Assembly (NCBI RefSeq): GCF_000003815.2
Contig: NC_049985.1
Coordinates: 18,565,610-18,629,609 of the forward strand
Length of the DNA: 64,000 nucleotides
Source: Branchiostoma floridae
Taxonomy: Eukaryota; Chordata; Leptocardii; Amphioxiformes; Branchiostomatidae
Direction of reading: 5' to 3'
Numbering within the stretch: the first letter of the stretch is position 1; every line of letters begins with the position of its first letter. Position numbers and translations under genes: made by a program. This document shows positions 19,462 to 31,356 of the stretch, piece by piece. The notes under the pieces were generated by a model, which did not search any database, was not told the origin of the DNA, and saw only the letters and a program-made list of their open reading frames with translations.

Positions 19462-22400
19462 GAAAAGGGCTTGGTCTACATGGTCTACAATGATAATGGT
19501 AAGCCATTGGGCATCCGATTCTACTCCTTTGGAAGTGGGGAAGAAGACGTAGAGATCATGGACGCCAGGATCATCGAGGGAGGGGCCGCAGGACAGATGG
19601 AATGTACAGGGGGAACTGTCATGAAGGACGGCATGTGTGTGGAAGACTGTCATCCGGAATGCAACGGTGAGATTTTCTAAGCGTGTTGTGTATTAAAGGG
19701 ACATTCAAAATTTGTTTGCTAGATTTCAAGAAAAATTTCATTCAGTATGCGGTCAGCAGAGGCTTTATTAAACCCTATCTTACAATACAGGATGCATTCC
19801 AAAGTCTCCTGGATCAAAGCTCGACACCGAATGCCGTTTGTGTCGGCACTTTTCTATTCGCCTGGAAAATGGAAATACCCGATGTATGGCAGAATGTCCG
19901 CCTGGACAAAAAGCGGCTGCAAATGGTGTGACCTGCATATGTGAGGACTTTTCCATCCTTGACGATGATGGACATACCCGATGCGTTTCAACGTGTCCTG
20001 TCACTACCCATCAAATGGCCGCCGATGGCGTGACCTGCGAACGTAAGTGCAACTTGTATGCCCCTGTGTAACTTAAGTTCTAAAAGACATAATAACTTCA
20101 AAAATCCAATATTGGTTTATTGCAAAATTTGCATACACAGTACAGTCAAACCTGCCCGAGCGACCACCTCTTCTCAGCGACCACCTGGCCATTTCGACCG
20201 CTTTTTCTCGGTCCCAATTTTTTTCCCATTGACCTAAGCATTAAGCGACCTTTTCTCAACAACCACCTGGCCAACGCGACCGCGACCGGCCCAAATTGGG
20301 ACCCATAACGACCGCATCATTTTCAAAATTGAGGTTTTCATCGGTTTTTGATGATAACTAGCGCGATTTTGTGCCGAAATCGGCCAGTTTGCGTCGGATT
20401 TTGACTGCCATTTCGATGTTATGTTTAGAACAAAGATGGCGGTGGTCAATGGTTGGGTCAATGGGGCAGTCTACTGTAATATATTAAATCTATATCATTA
20501 TAAAGTGAACGAATGCTGAAACGTATATAGCCTCATACTTTTTAAAGGAAGATCTGTGTAGCTCATACCTTTTTAAGAAAGATCTATGTGAGTGCGCTTT
20601 TGTCCAACTGTACTGTACATTCACCCGTGGGTAAGTACGCTATCGGGACGTACCGGGCATCGAATTCGAAAGGTGCACCGTAGTTATTTCAGATACGGCG
20701 ATCAAGAACACAGCGACGCATAAAGGCTTGTATGGTAACTGACAGCATCAAAGTTCTCTTACCGTCTACAACGCTAGTGTACAAATATTGAGCTTTAAAA
20801 CACTGTATCGAATAAAAGCTCGATAAAAGCTTGGGGTTAAGTTTACAGTGTGCGTGTTGTATTTGACATTAAAGACCTCGCTTCTTTGCGTGCGTGCAGT
20901 GTGCTTGCTATTTGCCATTAAACACAACGGAAACCATTTATACTTTGCATTGGGCATGTTTTGAGTCGATACTCTTCTCAGCGACCACGTGTCCAAATCG
21001 ACCGCTTTTTTCCGGTCCCACGGATGGTCGTCTTGGGCAGGTTTTACTGTACAGTGAAAACCGCTTAATTGCACGGCCTATTTGCCAGTCCATTTGGTGC
21101 AATTATCCGGCTGGTGCAATAATGCGAAGTTATCTTGCTGGACCGCAATTCCAACGTTTTGGGATTCAGGGATTCCGTGCAGTTAACAGAAGTGTGCGTT
21201 AATCGGTTGTGCAATTAACTGGCTTCTACTGTATAGCCAAAATCGATTTTTTTTTCTTTCTAGCTAAGACATTAAAATGGAGGGACGACCTACGTTGTGG
21301 TCCAAGGTACACAACACCGACAGCCAACCCAGGGCAGTGCGACCCAAATAGTGATAATTCTTGTTGTTCGTCATTTGGATGGTGTGGAAATACAGCCAAA
21401 CACTGCTCCTGCTCAGTATGTAGGGACTATCGTAAGTATTCATTTAGATAAACTTGAAGGTTTAGCACTCACTTTTATAAGCTTGATTATCATATACTAG
21501 GACCAATCAGAACGCTCCAATTTCTCCATAACCCAGGTCATTAATATCCCATGTACTACCCGCTTTTCCCGGTTCCCATTGGTTAAAAATATACGGACAT
21601 AGGTCTCGTTCTCAGAGCATTGTCCATGATTTGTGAGTTGAAGATTTTACAACTCTGGGAATGAGAGCCACCACATACCGCGGATGAACAAAATGGCGGC
21701 AGATTGAATACGCGTTTGTACGAAGAAATACATCGCAAACAGTGACGTTACGGCAGGTGTAGGGAGTGGTGGTGAGATTCTATCGCCTGGCCACACAGGT
21801 AAGGAGGTTTAGAAGGCAGGCAGAGCAGCAATCCGACCCGACTAGCAAGATAAATGGCGGCCGGACGAACAAAACATGGCTCTCGTCTATACTACTATGT
21901 AACAAGCGAATGCGTCCTCTGGAGTCGTCACGGCTTGAGGTATCGGACAATGTCTATATGATAATGACGTTAATGACTCGCTTTCCTTCGGTGTATACGG
22001 GGCCATAATTCATGGATTCATTCGGTGGTTATAGGAATAGTCCATGAATCATGGCACCGTATACACCTCGGGGCGGGCCATTAACCCTACATATATTAAT
22101 CTCTTGTATGTTTGTCCCCTTATTCAAATTCTTTTAACTCTTTTCATACCAGGGCCAAAGTGGAGAGAAGACCATAAATGTGGCCGCAGCTACCCGGCAC
22201 GAGGAGCCGATCCCGGACAGTGTGACCCATTATCAGACACGCCCTGCTGTTCCTCAGATGGATTGTGCGGGAATTCAGCAAATCACTGCACCTGCCCAGG
22301 CTGCATTGACTATCGTAGGTGTTACTGCACGTAAATATTGCAATACAAACCTGGTAGAATGCCAACATTTGGATCAATTTGATTTCTCAGTTGTGAGAAA

Positions 22401-25400
22401 TATGTAGGGCATGATGATTCAAGTAGACAGGCACTATAAAAACAAGTGACCGTAGGTAACATAGTCTGTGACGTCGGTCTGGTATATGTTGGTTGTTTTG
22501 TCTTCTTTGGTGTGTGACGTTGTGCTTATGATCTATAATGATTCTTTTCATGGTTCATCGTTTTATTTAAAGTTGCTTAATATGTCAGTGCCATGTGAAT
22601 TTTAATGCTAAAGACCTTAACAGGTATGGATTGGGAGATAACGTGGTCAAAGTCTAAAGTTATGCCATGTATATCTTATGGTGACGATAAGTAACCAGAT
22701 GGTCTAATACACAGGCACATTCAGAGAAGACACAACTACAAGTGCTACATGACCGACAGGCAGACTGACATTTAACGCACCAAGTACTAACATGTTTCTG
22801 TTATGGACGTAATAAGTATGAAGCACGGAACAGGAACTTGATGTAATTTTTTTCATCGTCGAAGTCCGGGAATATAATATAACTTCATTTGCGGCGAGAT
22901 TTCTTACACGCCTCATTGTGTAGTGCGTTCACCCAGCTTTGCCTAATTAGGCTGGTCTTGGCAAACGGCGACAGGAGGCATTTGATTGACAGGGTCATTA
23001 GTGGAACATTAGATGGCGGTCCCCATGTCCCACACACGATGACACATACCACAACAGCTGTTGATGATGAACTGTCACCGGGGATAAGCTTTTGACTAGT
23101 GTGAAGCCATAAAACCAGCTGCTTTAAAAACAAAAAAAACGTGCATCATCGTCAAACTCAGTGCATAGGCCCTGTCAAACCACTTACGAATCAGACGACG
23201 GGAACAACCAGATACAGATGCGAACACGCGTAAACGTGATAAAACTAAAGGTTTGTCGCCAGAGCTTACCCTCTGGTCACAGACCAATAAAAATCGGTGG
23301 AACGGATGTTGGACCTATTGTAAAATGAACAGATTATATGATTAGGCATTCACACGTTTTTGGGATTACTGGTAAAAGAAAATTACAAGAGCGAAGTAGA
23401 GTAGAGTTTTATAGTTCTTTCTACCAAATTTTACAGTCAATCTTACAGAGGCAGTTATAGCCTTGTTGGATTTTAGAACGCCAGTGGGAGTCGAGTACTC
23501 TACAAAGCAGATTTCTTTGTAGCAAAATGGACCATTGTTTTGAGTATCGTCGGTTCACAAGTCTCCACATACTGAATCAGGTCCGGGTTCAGGTCCGGAA
23601 CTGGACCTGATCCCCTATACCTGAACCGGACCTGGACCTGAATTTTCTGTACCTGTAGCTGTACCCACCCCTAGTGACGGGGGTTTAACGATTCTTCCAT
23701 CTTCCTCCACAGGATGGTTGAAACGGGATTCGTCGTGGGTTGTGGAATCTGCCGGCACACCGCGGGTGTACAACAGAGTGACGTATGATGCCGCAAAAGT
23801 GTTGGATGGAAACACTGGAACCTACTGGAACCCCATGACGCATACCGGCCGATACTTCAACAACTGGTACATCATTCTCGATCTCGCAGCTCCTCACACT
23901 CTGACCCGCATCGCAATCAACAACAGAGGAGACAACGATCATGACGTTGCAGCCTTCAAGTTGCAAAAGTCGCAGGGTAATAGTCCGTACAACTGGGAGG
24001 ACGTCAGGTCAGTTAGTAACGTAAGGAAGGGGACGACTCAGCGCCAGGAGTTCGGCGGTTTCCGGGAAACAGCAGAGTATTGGAGGTTCGTGATCACTAG
24101 GACGCACGCGGGCTATCAGCCATATCTCAAAGAACTGAACTTCCAAGGATTCCAAGCAGGTAAGGGATTCATGTTTAGTAACCTATAGAAGGAAACGTTA
24201 ACCTTTGCGAAATGGTAACGATAGTTTGTCTTTATACGTTTTGCCATGCTATTAATGAAGAAACGTAGACATATTTGCCTTTATGTACCATAGACGAGCT
24301 ATGAAACCATTTCCGTCTTAGCTGTTGGCGTAGTGGTTTACGGTGCGAGCGGTTTGTGGTCTGGTGGCCCTGGTTGAATCCCGGGAGCTAGGAGACTGTT
24401 TCTACTCCTTTCTGACATTACTTATATTCATTCCCATGCCGACCCTGTGAGTAACAGGCTAAAAGATGTGCTACACAGGGATATCGACCTTGAAGATTCG
24501 AGGACGAATCTTGAAAAGTAAAGCGGGGAGTGTGAAAATGGAGTTCAAGCGGCGCCAAACTGACCATGCGAAATGCTCTGAGCTTTTGGCGTAGTGGCTT
24601 GCGGTGTTGGGTATGGGGTCTGGTGGCCCGGATTGGAATCCCGTGAACCAGAAGACTTTTTTCTACTTCTTTCTTATAGGTGCTAATGTCGCCCTGGGGA
24701 TGTTAGCGTTTCAAACAACCACGCGTCCGGACGGCGGACCTGCCAGGCTTGCAGTAGACGGGAACCCCTCTACAAGATGGACAGATGGTTCCTGCGCACA
24801 CACTCAACAAGAGGAGAATCCCACCTGGTGGGTGGATCTCGGTCAGTCGTATGCGGTTGATAGGTACGTATATCTAACGCTAGTTCATGTTTATCCGTTG
24901 GGTAACCTAAATCCGTTGTTTTAAAAGCTGGGTATTTGCAGATAGCAAGTTCACGGACGGTGGTTTTCAGCATGTGAAATGTTTAAAACATTGTGGTTAT
25001 TTTCAAAATATTGCGAAAATAATGTCCATCGACTTGATACCATTAAATATACTGGGTTTTTTTTAAACAACGGATATGGAGTACCCCACGGATAAAGGTA
25101 ATCTAGCGTTACATATGTGTGTTTACATATTAGTCATGACAGTCATCAGTCATCAGTCGGTGGTTCCTCCGATTATGATTATCATATTTCGAATTGAACA
25201 AAGCATCAAGTATCCTAGCCTGGTACCCAGCCGCATTACCCGAATCTCTTCTGTCCTGCGGGAGCTATAATACGGCTAAGTACCAGCTACAAGAAGCCTC
25301 TGGTAGCCAATGTGTCTACTAATTGCCTTGAGTGTCATAGTATTAGCATTGATTAGCATTGATGTATAGTGACTGCGGATCCAGCGATTTGAAGGTGTAC

Positions 25401-26121
25401 ACACATATCATGTGGTGTTTACAGCAACAGTTTACTCGAACATACATTGTGTATAGACTGCTGACCCACGTGCCAGTACTCTGTTTCCTACGTCTACAGT
25501 GTGGTCATCTTTAACGTTAACCGTCAAGAGGAGTGTTGCTCGGACCGAATCAACCCCTTCAACATCCACATCGGCGATTCCAACCAGGTCAGCACGAACC
25601 CTAAGTGTGGAGGTGACCATCGAATCGGCTTGACCATGCCGTCCATTTCCGTCTCCTGTCAGGGGATGCGGGGACGCTATGTGGGCATCCGTCTTCCAGG
25701 GCCCTCCAGGGTACTGACCCTGTGCGAAGTCCGAGTATTTTCTGGTAGGTCGTTACTATAGTAGTGTACTCGTGCATGGCTTTGGCATAATGTATTGAGT
25801 TTTCATAATCAACTAGGCAGGCAGGTGTTGACCACGATGTATATGTGCCCTTGCATTTTCTGTTCAATGGACCGCCGCTAAGGCGCATACACTGCATTTA
25901 TTACAAATTTCGCATTATGTTTTGATGCAATACTCAGGTATTCTCTGTGAGTTTGTGACTGAGCAGTTATGTCTCTCAAACATCGCAAAATGCAATCAAA
26001 ACAATTATGTCATCAAGCAACATTTATCTAGTGTGTATTCAATGATGCTTTTGCCCTATTGACAAAATGATTTTCTTATATCACAGATGGCAAGGTGGTA
26101 CTTCCCGGACAGACTAAGTAG
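19462..26121 (+). CDS. Secreted multidomain lectin (Cys-rich, hevein-like x2, F5/8C, fucolectin), 3' eight exons
   Basis: Exons: 19462-19666, 19791-20042, 21264-21431, 22153-22314, 23713-24159, 24680-24863, 25500-25744 and 26087-26121 (stop TAG at 26119). Every junction is GT..AG and in phase; most are phase 1, the pattern of shuffled extracellular domains. Exon 1 encodes a Cys-containing lead-in. Exon 2 has two ~33-residue repeats ending NGVTC and DGVTC. Exons 3 and 4 each encode a hevein-like chitin-binding domain with PGQCDP and CCSS. Exon 5 is an F5/8 type C (discoidin) domain (VLDGNTGTYWNP to YLKELNFQGF). Exons 6 and 7 form a fucolectin-type domain (ARLAVDGNPSTRW, TWWVDLGQSYAVDR, VNRQEECCSDRINPFNIHIG, LCEVRVFS). 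Exon 8 ends LPGQTK. Domain families imply extracellular glycan binding, probably fucose and GlcNAc polymers, in innate recognition. The signal peptide and 5' exons are not identified. Confidence 0.93.
20143..21049. mobile_element. TA-flanked non-autonomous transposon, CAGTCAAACCTGCCC family, copy B
   Basis: Reverse complement of copy A over nearly its whole length, with CAGTCAAACCTGCCC at the left and GGGCAGGTTTTACTG at the right, flanked by TA. It lies in the intron between lectin exons 2 and 3. Confidence 0.88.
21052..21231. mobile_element. Tigger/pogo-like MITE abutting copy B
   Basis: Imperfect ~25-bp inverted ends CAGTGAAAACCGCTTAATTG and CAATTAACTGGCTTCTACTG with TA on both sides. The left TA (21050-21051) is shared with the right end of the neighbouring element. 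The CAGT(A/G)..TTAATTGCAC terminus resembles Tigger elements. Confidence 0.8.
21969..22085. mobile_element. Palindromic MITE, GTTAATGACTCGC family
   Basis: Near-palindrome with ~48-bp arms (CCTTCGGTGTATACGG against CCGTATACACCTCGG) around TTCGGTGGTTATAGG. A half copy is at 9288-9355. It lies between the two hevein-like exons. Confidence 0.75.
22315..23371. other. Lectin intron, no further exon seen
   Basis: No coding exon between the second hevein-like exon and the F5/8C exon. Short open frames lack matching splice phases. Confidence 0.5.
23372..23674 (-). mobile_element. ACCGGTAC-type element, copy 2 (partial)
   Basis: Clustered (A/G)GGTCC(A/G)G motifs and the terminal CTGTACCCACCCCTAG are the reverse complement of the left end at 6523. 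It ends 38 bp before the F5/8C exon. Confidence 0.75.
24320..24410 (+). repeat. tRNA-derived SINE, TTCTACTC-tailed family, copy 2
   Basis: A-box-like GTTGGCGTAGTGG, B-box-like GGTTGAATCCC and tail GACTGTTTCTACTCCTTTCT. A sister copy in the same orientation lies 260 bp downstream. Confidence 0.75.
24580..24676 (+). repeat. tRNA-derived SINE, copy 3, supplying a splice acceptor tract
   Basis: A-box-like TTTTGGCGTAGTGG, B-box-like GGATTGGAATCCC and tail GACTTTTTTCTACTTCTTTC. The pyrimidine-rich tail runs straight into TTATAG, the 3' splice site of the lectin exon at 24680. Confidence 0.8.
24875..25111. mobile_element. MITE, TTTATCCGTGGGGTAACC family, copy 1
   Basis: Inverted ends TAACGCTAG..TTTATCCGTTGGGTAACC and, at the right, GTACCCCACGGATAAA..CTAGCGTTA, with inner AAACAACGGATA. 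The left end is 11 bp after the donor of a lectin exon. Second copy at 31011-31233. Confidence 0.8.
25216..25289. mobile_element. Small MITE, TAGCCTGGTA(C/T)CCAGCC family
   Basis: Inverted ends TAGCCTGGTACCCAGCCG and CGGCTAAGTACCAGCTA around CTCTTCTGTCCTGCGGGAGC. Relatives at 40705-40840 and 43372-43418. Confidence 0.65.
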
Positions 26122-27931
26122 TCATCAAGAATGCAGCAAATGAATGAAATCTGGCTGAGGAAAACCCTGCATTATCTAAAGTCACGTTGGCTCTTAACTT
26201 GAGCTTTGGTATACCTTGAACGATACTATACACACATACAAAAAGCATTCAAATCGTAGTGTCAGTTTATAAGAAAAAAACTTTCTTGAATGTGGGGCTT
26301 AATGGTGTTCTGTTGGTACAATAGCGTGTTCCCATTGTAGCAAAAACTAAATGTATATTGCGTTACATTTCAACTTGGTAAGCAAGAAATCCTATCAGGT
26401 GTAAACCTAACCATATTTTGCATGTGGAGTCTATTTAAGTGTGGGACATATTCAGCTTTAGACAAAAAGTAAGCTATGGATACAATATAGTTTAGTTTAT
26501 TGCAAATTCTTGAAGGTACAATGTAACATGAACGGTGACAAACAAGCAAATAGTATAGAATAGTGTAGAATATGTCTAAAGGATAACTCTAAACTATAAC
26601 TTGTTAAGTTTAATTCCTTTTTCTGAGACAGTGGGTTTTGTGATTTTAGGAGGAATGTAGTTTTTTTTAATACAATAGTGGAAAGAAAACTATAAGAAGG
26701 ACAGGCGCATTGCTATATCAAAATCTATCTCTGACAACAAATATTCTACAGGTTACGGTTTAACCACTTGAATCCAAAGCAAGCGCATTTTGGTGGTCAC
26801 AAATTCAAGATTTGTGTCATTTATACGTAAGTGTTAGGAAGTGTTAGGAACCCTTTTCGCCCGATAAAATTTATCAACATAATATTAGCTTGAATACGCT
26901 GATGGTATTCTTTTTATCTCTGCATATAACTCCAATTTTTCCTGCAAAACCGAAACATGTGTTAAGGACAATATTTCTGAGTCAGGGCGCTTTTTACACC
27001 AGGTAGTGCTTCGACATCTTTTCAGTGCATGTCTAAAGCAAAGTCTTCCAGAATTTTAAAAAGTATGGCGTAGCAAAATCTTAGACAGTAGACGTAGTTT
27101 TCAATATTGACTTTTTGTCACTGTACTGCTGTTCTCACTAATAACCCAAACACAGGAAACATCTTGAAAACAACCCCAAACAACTCCAAAGCAACTGAAA
27201 AAATGCTAACAACAATCGAAAGCAAACCGAAAACAAGTCGACAATATCTGAAAACCACTGACAACAACCAAAAACTGCTGACAACAACGGAAAACAAATC
27301 GAAACCAAAATGTGTTATTTTGAGCAAGAAATTATATCTACTAGACTTTGGGTTTGTTAAAAAATATGTACCACACATTGGACGAATAATCAGCCAGCTG
27401 TTAGCTATATGGGACAATTGCTCAATTAAGTGCGTGTTAGATATTGCTTGAGTTCTGGTTATGTTTCTTGTGTGGGGACGGGACTGTTTTCGATATATTT
27501 TGAAACTTTATCAGTATTTTATGGTTTATGTAGGTAACACGTCCTTTTATCTCTTGATCCTGAGCAGATCAGTGATGATAATGCAAAAAAACACAGGTCA
27601 GTTTAGCCATGGTAGCCACTTTATAACATCACACATTAGAAATGAATTGTCAGTCCCTTTGCAATCGAGTGCACAAAAAAAAAACATTAACTTTTCTAAC
27701 GCAGATGCAATCTAATCCGAGACAAAAGAAAATTCCACTTTTTTAAGTTAACAAGAAAAGCCTGACCAAGTCTACATTTCAGTTGACCTTACTTGCATAT
27801 GCACGTAATAGGGCCTTCACACTGCAACCGAATTAGCAGGAATCAAGCAGATCCTGCGGGAATTAAGTATTTGCAAAATTCGTGCCACATTTGGGGCCAT
27901 TCCGAGTGGGAATTCCAAATGGTCTTTATAT
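26122..27931. other. Region 3' of the lectin gene; A/C-rich low complexity at 27155-27305
   Basis: No exon recognised. 27155-27305 is strongly A-rich with C on one strand, with loosely repeated ACAACAACCAAAAACTG-type words. The open frame there is a composition artefact. Confidence 0.5.
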
Positions 27932-28392
27932 CCCCTTCACATGAGAAGTAATGAGCCAGAATGCCGTCAGAATGAAAATTCTTTTCTATTCCTGGAAATT
28001 CGTAGTGTATTCTAGAAATTCGTACTGCATTCCAGATACTCTTTTGGCCACATTCGGGCAGTATTCGAAGTGGCTTGCGGTTTCGGTTCTCCATCGAATG
28101 AGATAAGAATGTTTCAAATAATGTTGGAATGCCACAGAATGCGGTCGGACTACAGTCAGAATCCACTTCGAATCCACTTGGAATGCCATTCAATATTTCT
28201 CCACTTCGAATGCGCCTCGACAGTTTTTGATATGTCAAAAACGTTCTAGCTAGCCAAAAGAACGGGGACGAATATCTGGAATGTAGTAAGAATGTTTGGA
28301 ATACAGTACGAATTGCCTGGATTTGCCAGGAATAGAAAAACAAATTCATTCCGACGGCATTCCGGCTCATTCGTGCTCTCGTGTGAAGGGGG
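27932..28392. mobile_element. Foldback/MITE element with ~68-bp inverted ends
   Basis: Left arm CCCCTTCACATGAGAAGTAA, then TGAGCCAGAATGCCGTCAG to TTTTCTATTCCTGG. The right arm is its complement (CCAGGAATAGAAAAACAAAT to TCTCGTGTGAAGGGG). The interior has repeated GGAATGC(C/T) and TTCGAAT words. The minus-strand open frame here is a by-product. Confidence 0.85.
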
Positions 28393-31010
28393 CTTAAGGT
28401 GTGAGCATGTTATCCGATTGGACTATTAAGGCTATGATGATTTCATCACATGGATGGAATTCGCCCGTTCCGCCCGTTTAAAAAATTGCACTTATACTGT
28501 AAGTGCAAAGAAGCTATGACTGAGCAAATGCATGCTGTAAATTTAAAAAAAAAAGTGAAAAACGTAGACTAAAGCTGTACAATGAACCGCTTTCTATAGA
28601 TTGTAAGCTACTGCTTTTGTTGTAAAACGTTCACCTTATAGATGCTATACCATTGCCTGTAAGGTCATTCCTTTGTAAAACATTTTAAACACTTAAATTT
28701 CATGATGAAAACAACATAATTTTTTGCCATAGTTTTTCCCAAGCTTGTATCAATTCTACAGTTCCCGAGGAAGTTATCCATACAATCAAATCAATGCGTT
28801 TATTAATATCTCCCTAACAATTGCCGTTACAGAATGAACAATATTTAGTCAATGTCACTGACCTGCAAAAGACCTAGAGAAAAGGGTGACTTTAATACTT
28901 TGCTAGGGAATAGACTCAATCTTATCTTACAAGGTGTATATTACATGAAAAGATTTAGCTTAGACTTATCAGCGGGAATCACATTACAAACTACAAGGAA
29001 TCATTTGCGAGCAAATACAGCACATTTCAACCATCCTCACCTATGTCGATTTTAAAAGAGTCCACCTCGTTCGAAAATGAACTCTTCGTGAGGCAATTCC
29101 GTTAAAAATCGATTAGTTTGAAAACACTTCCACGAAAAATTACTTCGCATGTTATTAACATGGCCCAAAATTGAACTTTAGAAAATTCATTTCGTGCGAA
29201 AATGGACCCTTCAAGCGATACGTTGGTACTCGTATGTAAGATGAACAAGTCCAAAAACACAATCCGGTCACCAAAAATCCAAATTTGAATTCTAAAAAAA
29301 ATCCCCTCTTCCGTGAAAGAATGTTCTCTCCCTGCAACACCCTCATGTAAATTGGAGTCCCAAAAAAACCTTCATCCAAAACAAATGTGCATAATCACCT
29401 GTCTCAAATTAATGTTAAAAACCACCCTTACAAGAATGGACTCTTACAGCGCAACCCATGTTAAATAGTAACATACACAAGTCACAAAACATTTCCCCTT
29501 AAAACATGGGCTTGTTAATAATCAACCCAGTCCATAATTGAATTTAGGTAAAGATACCCCCCCCCCCCCCCCCGAGCATGAATGAAATCTTCCCGATAAC
29601 ATATTTTTAATGAAAAATGGCCCCAAACATTCAAACAAACAATTTTAAAGTAGTGTATGCCAAACGTTTAAATAAAATACTGTTGGCATAGGACAATTGA
29701 GTCAGTCAGGTGGAGACCTTAGTTCGTCAATTTAAACCTACCAATGTCAAGCGATGGAGTCAATAACCTCTAGGTCAGCCTGACAAGCTGAAAATCCCAA
29801 AATATCCTAAAAAAAAAATAAATCATTTGAAGTATACTAGTTTATGTCAAAGATTTGTCATGCATCCTTTGAAAAAAATTTAGTGCACCCCTGTACTAAA
29901 TTTCAGGCCATCAGAGTATAATACCTGCATATGAGGGGATATATCTCAATAAAGTCATTTCATAAAAAAAAAATAAAATAAAAATTTTAAAAGGCGCGGG
30001 ATATTGGCCCACCCTACACTTGTGCAAAACTGAAGGTCATCTGGCTAATTAAAAAATGACTGCGATGAATCAAATTGAACATTTAACAGGAGAAGACGAA
30101 GCAAACAAAAAATAGGAAAAGCAGGCCTAGGATACCCGTGGTACAAGGTTGAAATATAAAAAGCTGTAGGCACCACCAGTCATGTGCATGTGATATATTA
30201 TACTCTTAGATTTTGGGTGTTTTGGTGTCTGTGAGGCATCATAAAGTTAATTTTATTGATGGCATCCTACAAAATCTTTCTTAATATGCACCATATTTCA
30301 GCACCTCCGTTCCTTCCATGGCTTTGAGAAACATCAGGCCGTCCTTTTTCAACTATATCTGACTTTTGTACTTTCTAATGTGAGATTGAAAGAAATGTTG
30401 ATGCTTTTTCAAGGAACAGAACAAAATCAAAGATATCGCAGGGCAAGGTAGGGACCCAAAAGATTTTTCCGGGACAAGAATAAGAAAAAATGTCAAAAAG
30501 TATTTGCATAGGCATGTCTGTTAACCTCTTTTACCTGTTCTTTGTACTATAGATGCCCAAAGTCATTAAAGAACTATTAAATAAACTAAATCACTATATG
30601 CACCTCTTTTCACTGCTTGTTAAATTCAAGGATAATTATGCAAAATTGGCATCTGAAAGAAAAGGTTGGGGTTTCAAAAAGCTTAAAAATGCCATCGATT
30701 AAATTGCTTTTATGTTGCTATAGATAAGCAGAACTTCAGCTACAAGGACAGAAGAAGAAATGTGATTTGATTACATCTTGTCAGTGTGAAACTGGTGAAA
30801 ATTCAATGAAAAGGGCAAACTTAATTACATAATGTATCAAAACATCCTTCATAAATATTTGGGCAGTGATGTTGCGGGGACACTGAACAGTACATCAATA
30901 ACATACGTCTTTTACAAAAGTAGACCATTTCAAGTCTTATGATTAAGTTAAAACACCGGAAATGTTTCCATCGAGTTTTATAGATTGAATGATAGCAGTA
31001 TCTCTGGCCA
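28393..31010. other. Intergenic AT-rich DNA
   Basis: No gene seen. Homopolymer C run at 29559-29575. Loosely repeated GAAAATG.ACTCTTC words at 29060-29460 may be a decayed tandem array. Confidence 0.5.
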
Positions 31011-31233
31011 TAGTACACCTTTATCTGTGGGGTAACCTATATCCGTTGTTACTTTTAAAAACAGGATATTTAGGGATATATTGTAGACAGACGTTGGTTT
31101 CAAATTGCAAAATTTAAAAAAATATTTCAGTTTAAAAACACCGTCAGTCGACTTGATATAGTTATAAATACTAGCTTATTTTTTTTTTACAAACAACGGA
31201 TATAGGTAATCCCCGCGGATAAATGGTGAACTT
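31011..31233. mobile_element. MITE, TTTATCCGTGGGGTAACC family, copy 2
   Basis: Inverted ends CCTTTATCTGTGGGGTAACC, then TATATCCGTTGTT, and AACAACGGATATAGGTAATC to GCGGATAAATGGTG. Same family as 24875-25111; an isolated half (CACGGGGTAACCTATAT) lies at 34211-34228. Confidence 0.8.
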
Positions 31234-31356
31234 TGGTTATATCTGTTACTGCTGCCGGTATGATGCATGTCTTCTGTCATTAAACAAGTGTGGCCATACC
31301 ATCACCACACAGACGTCGTCATTTCAATTTTTGTGAAATAAAAGTGTAGTTGTCGT

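Noticed and set aside
27843-28370. 175-residue minus-strand open frame
   Set aside because: It lies over the foldback element, is rich in repeated RNAVGMN/FETFLSH-type words produced by GGAATGC repeats, and has no splice or family support.
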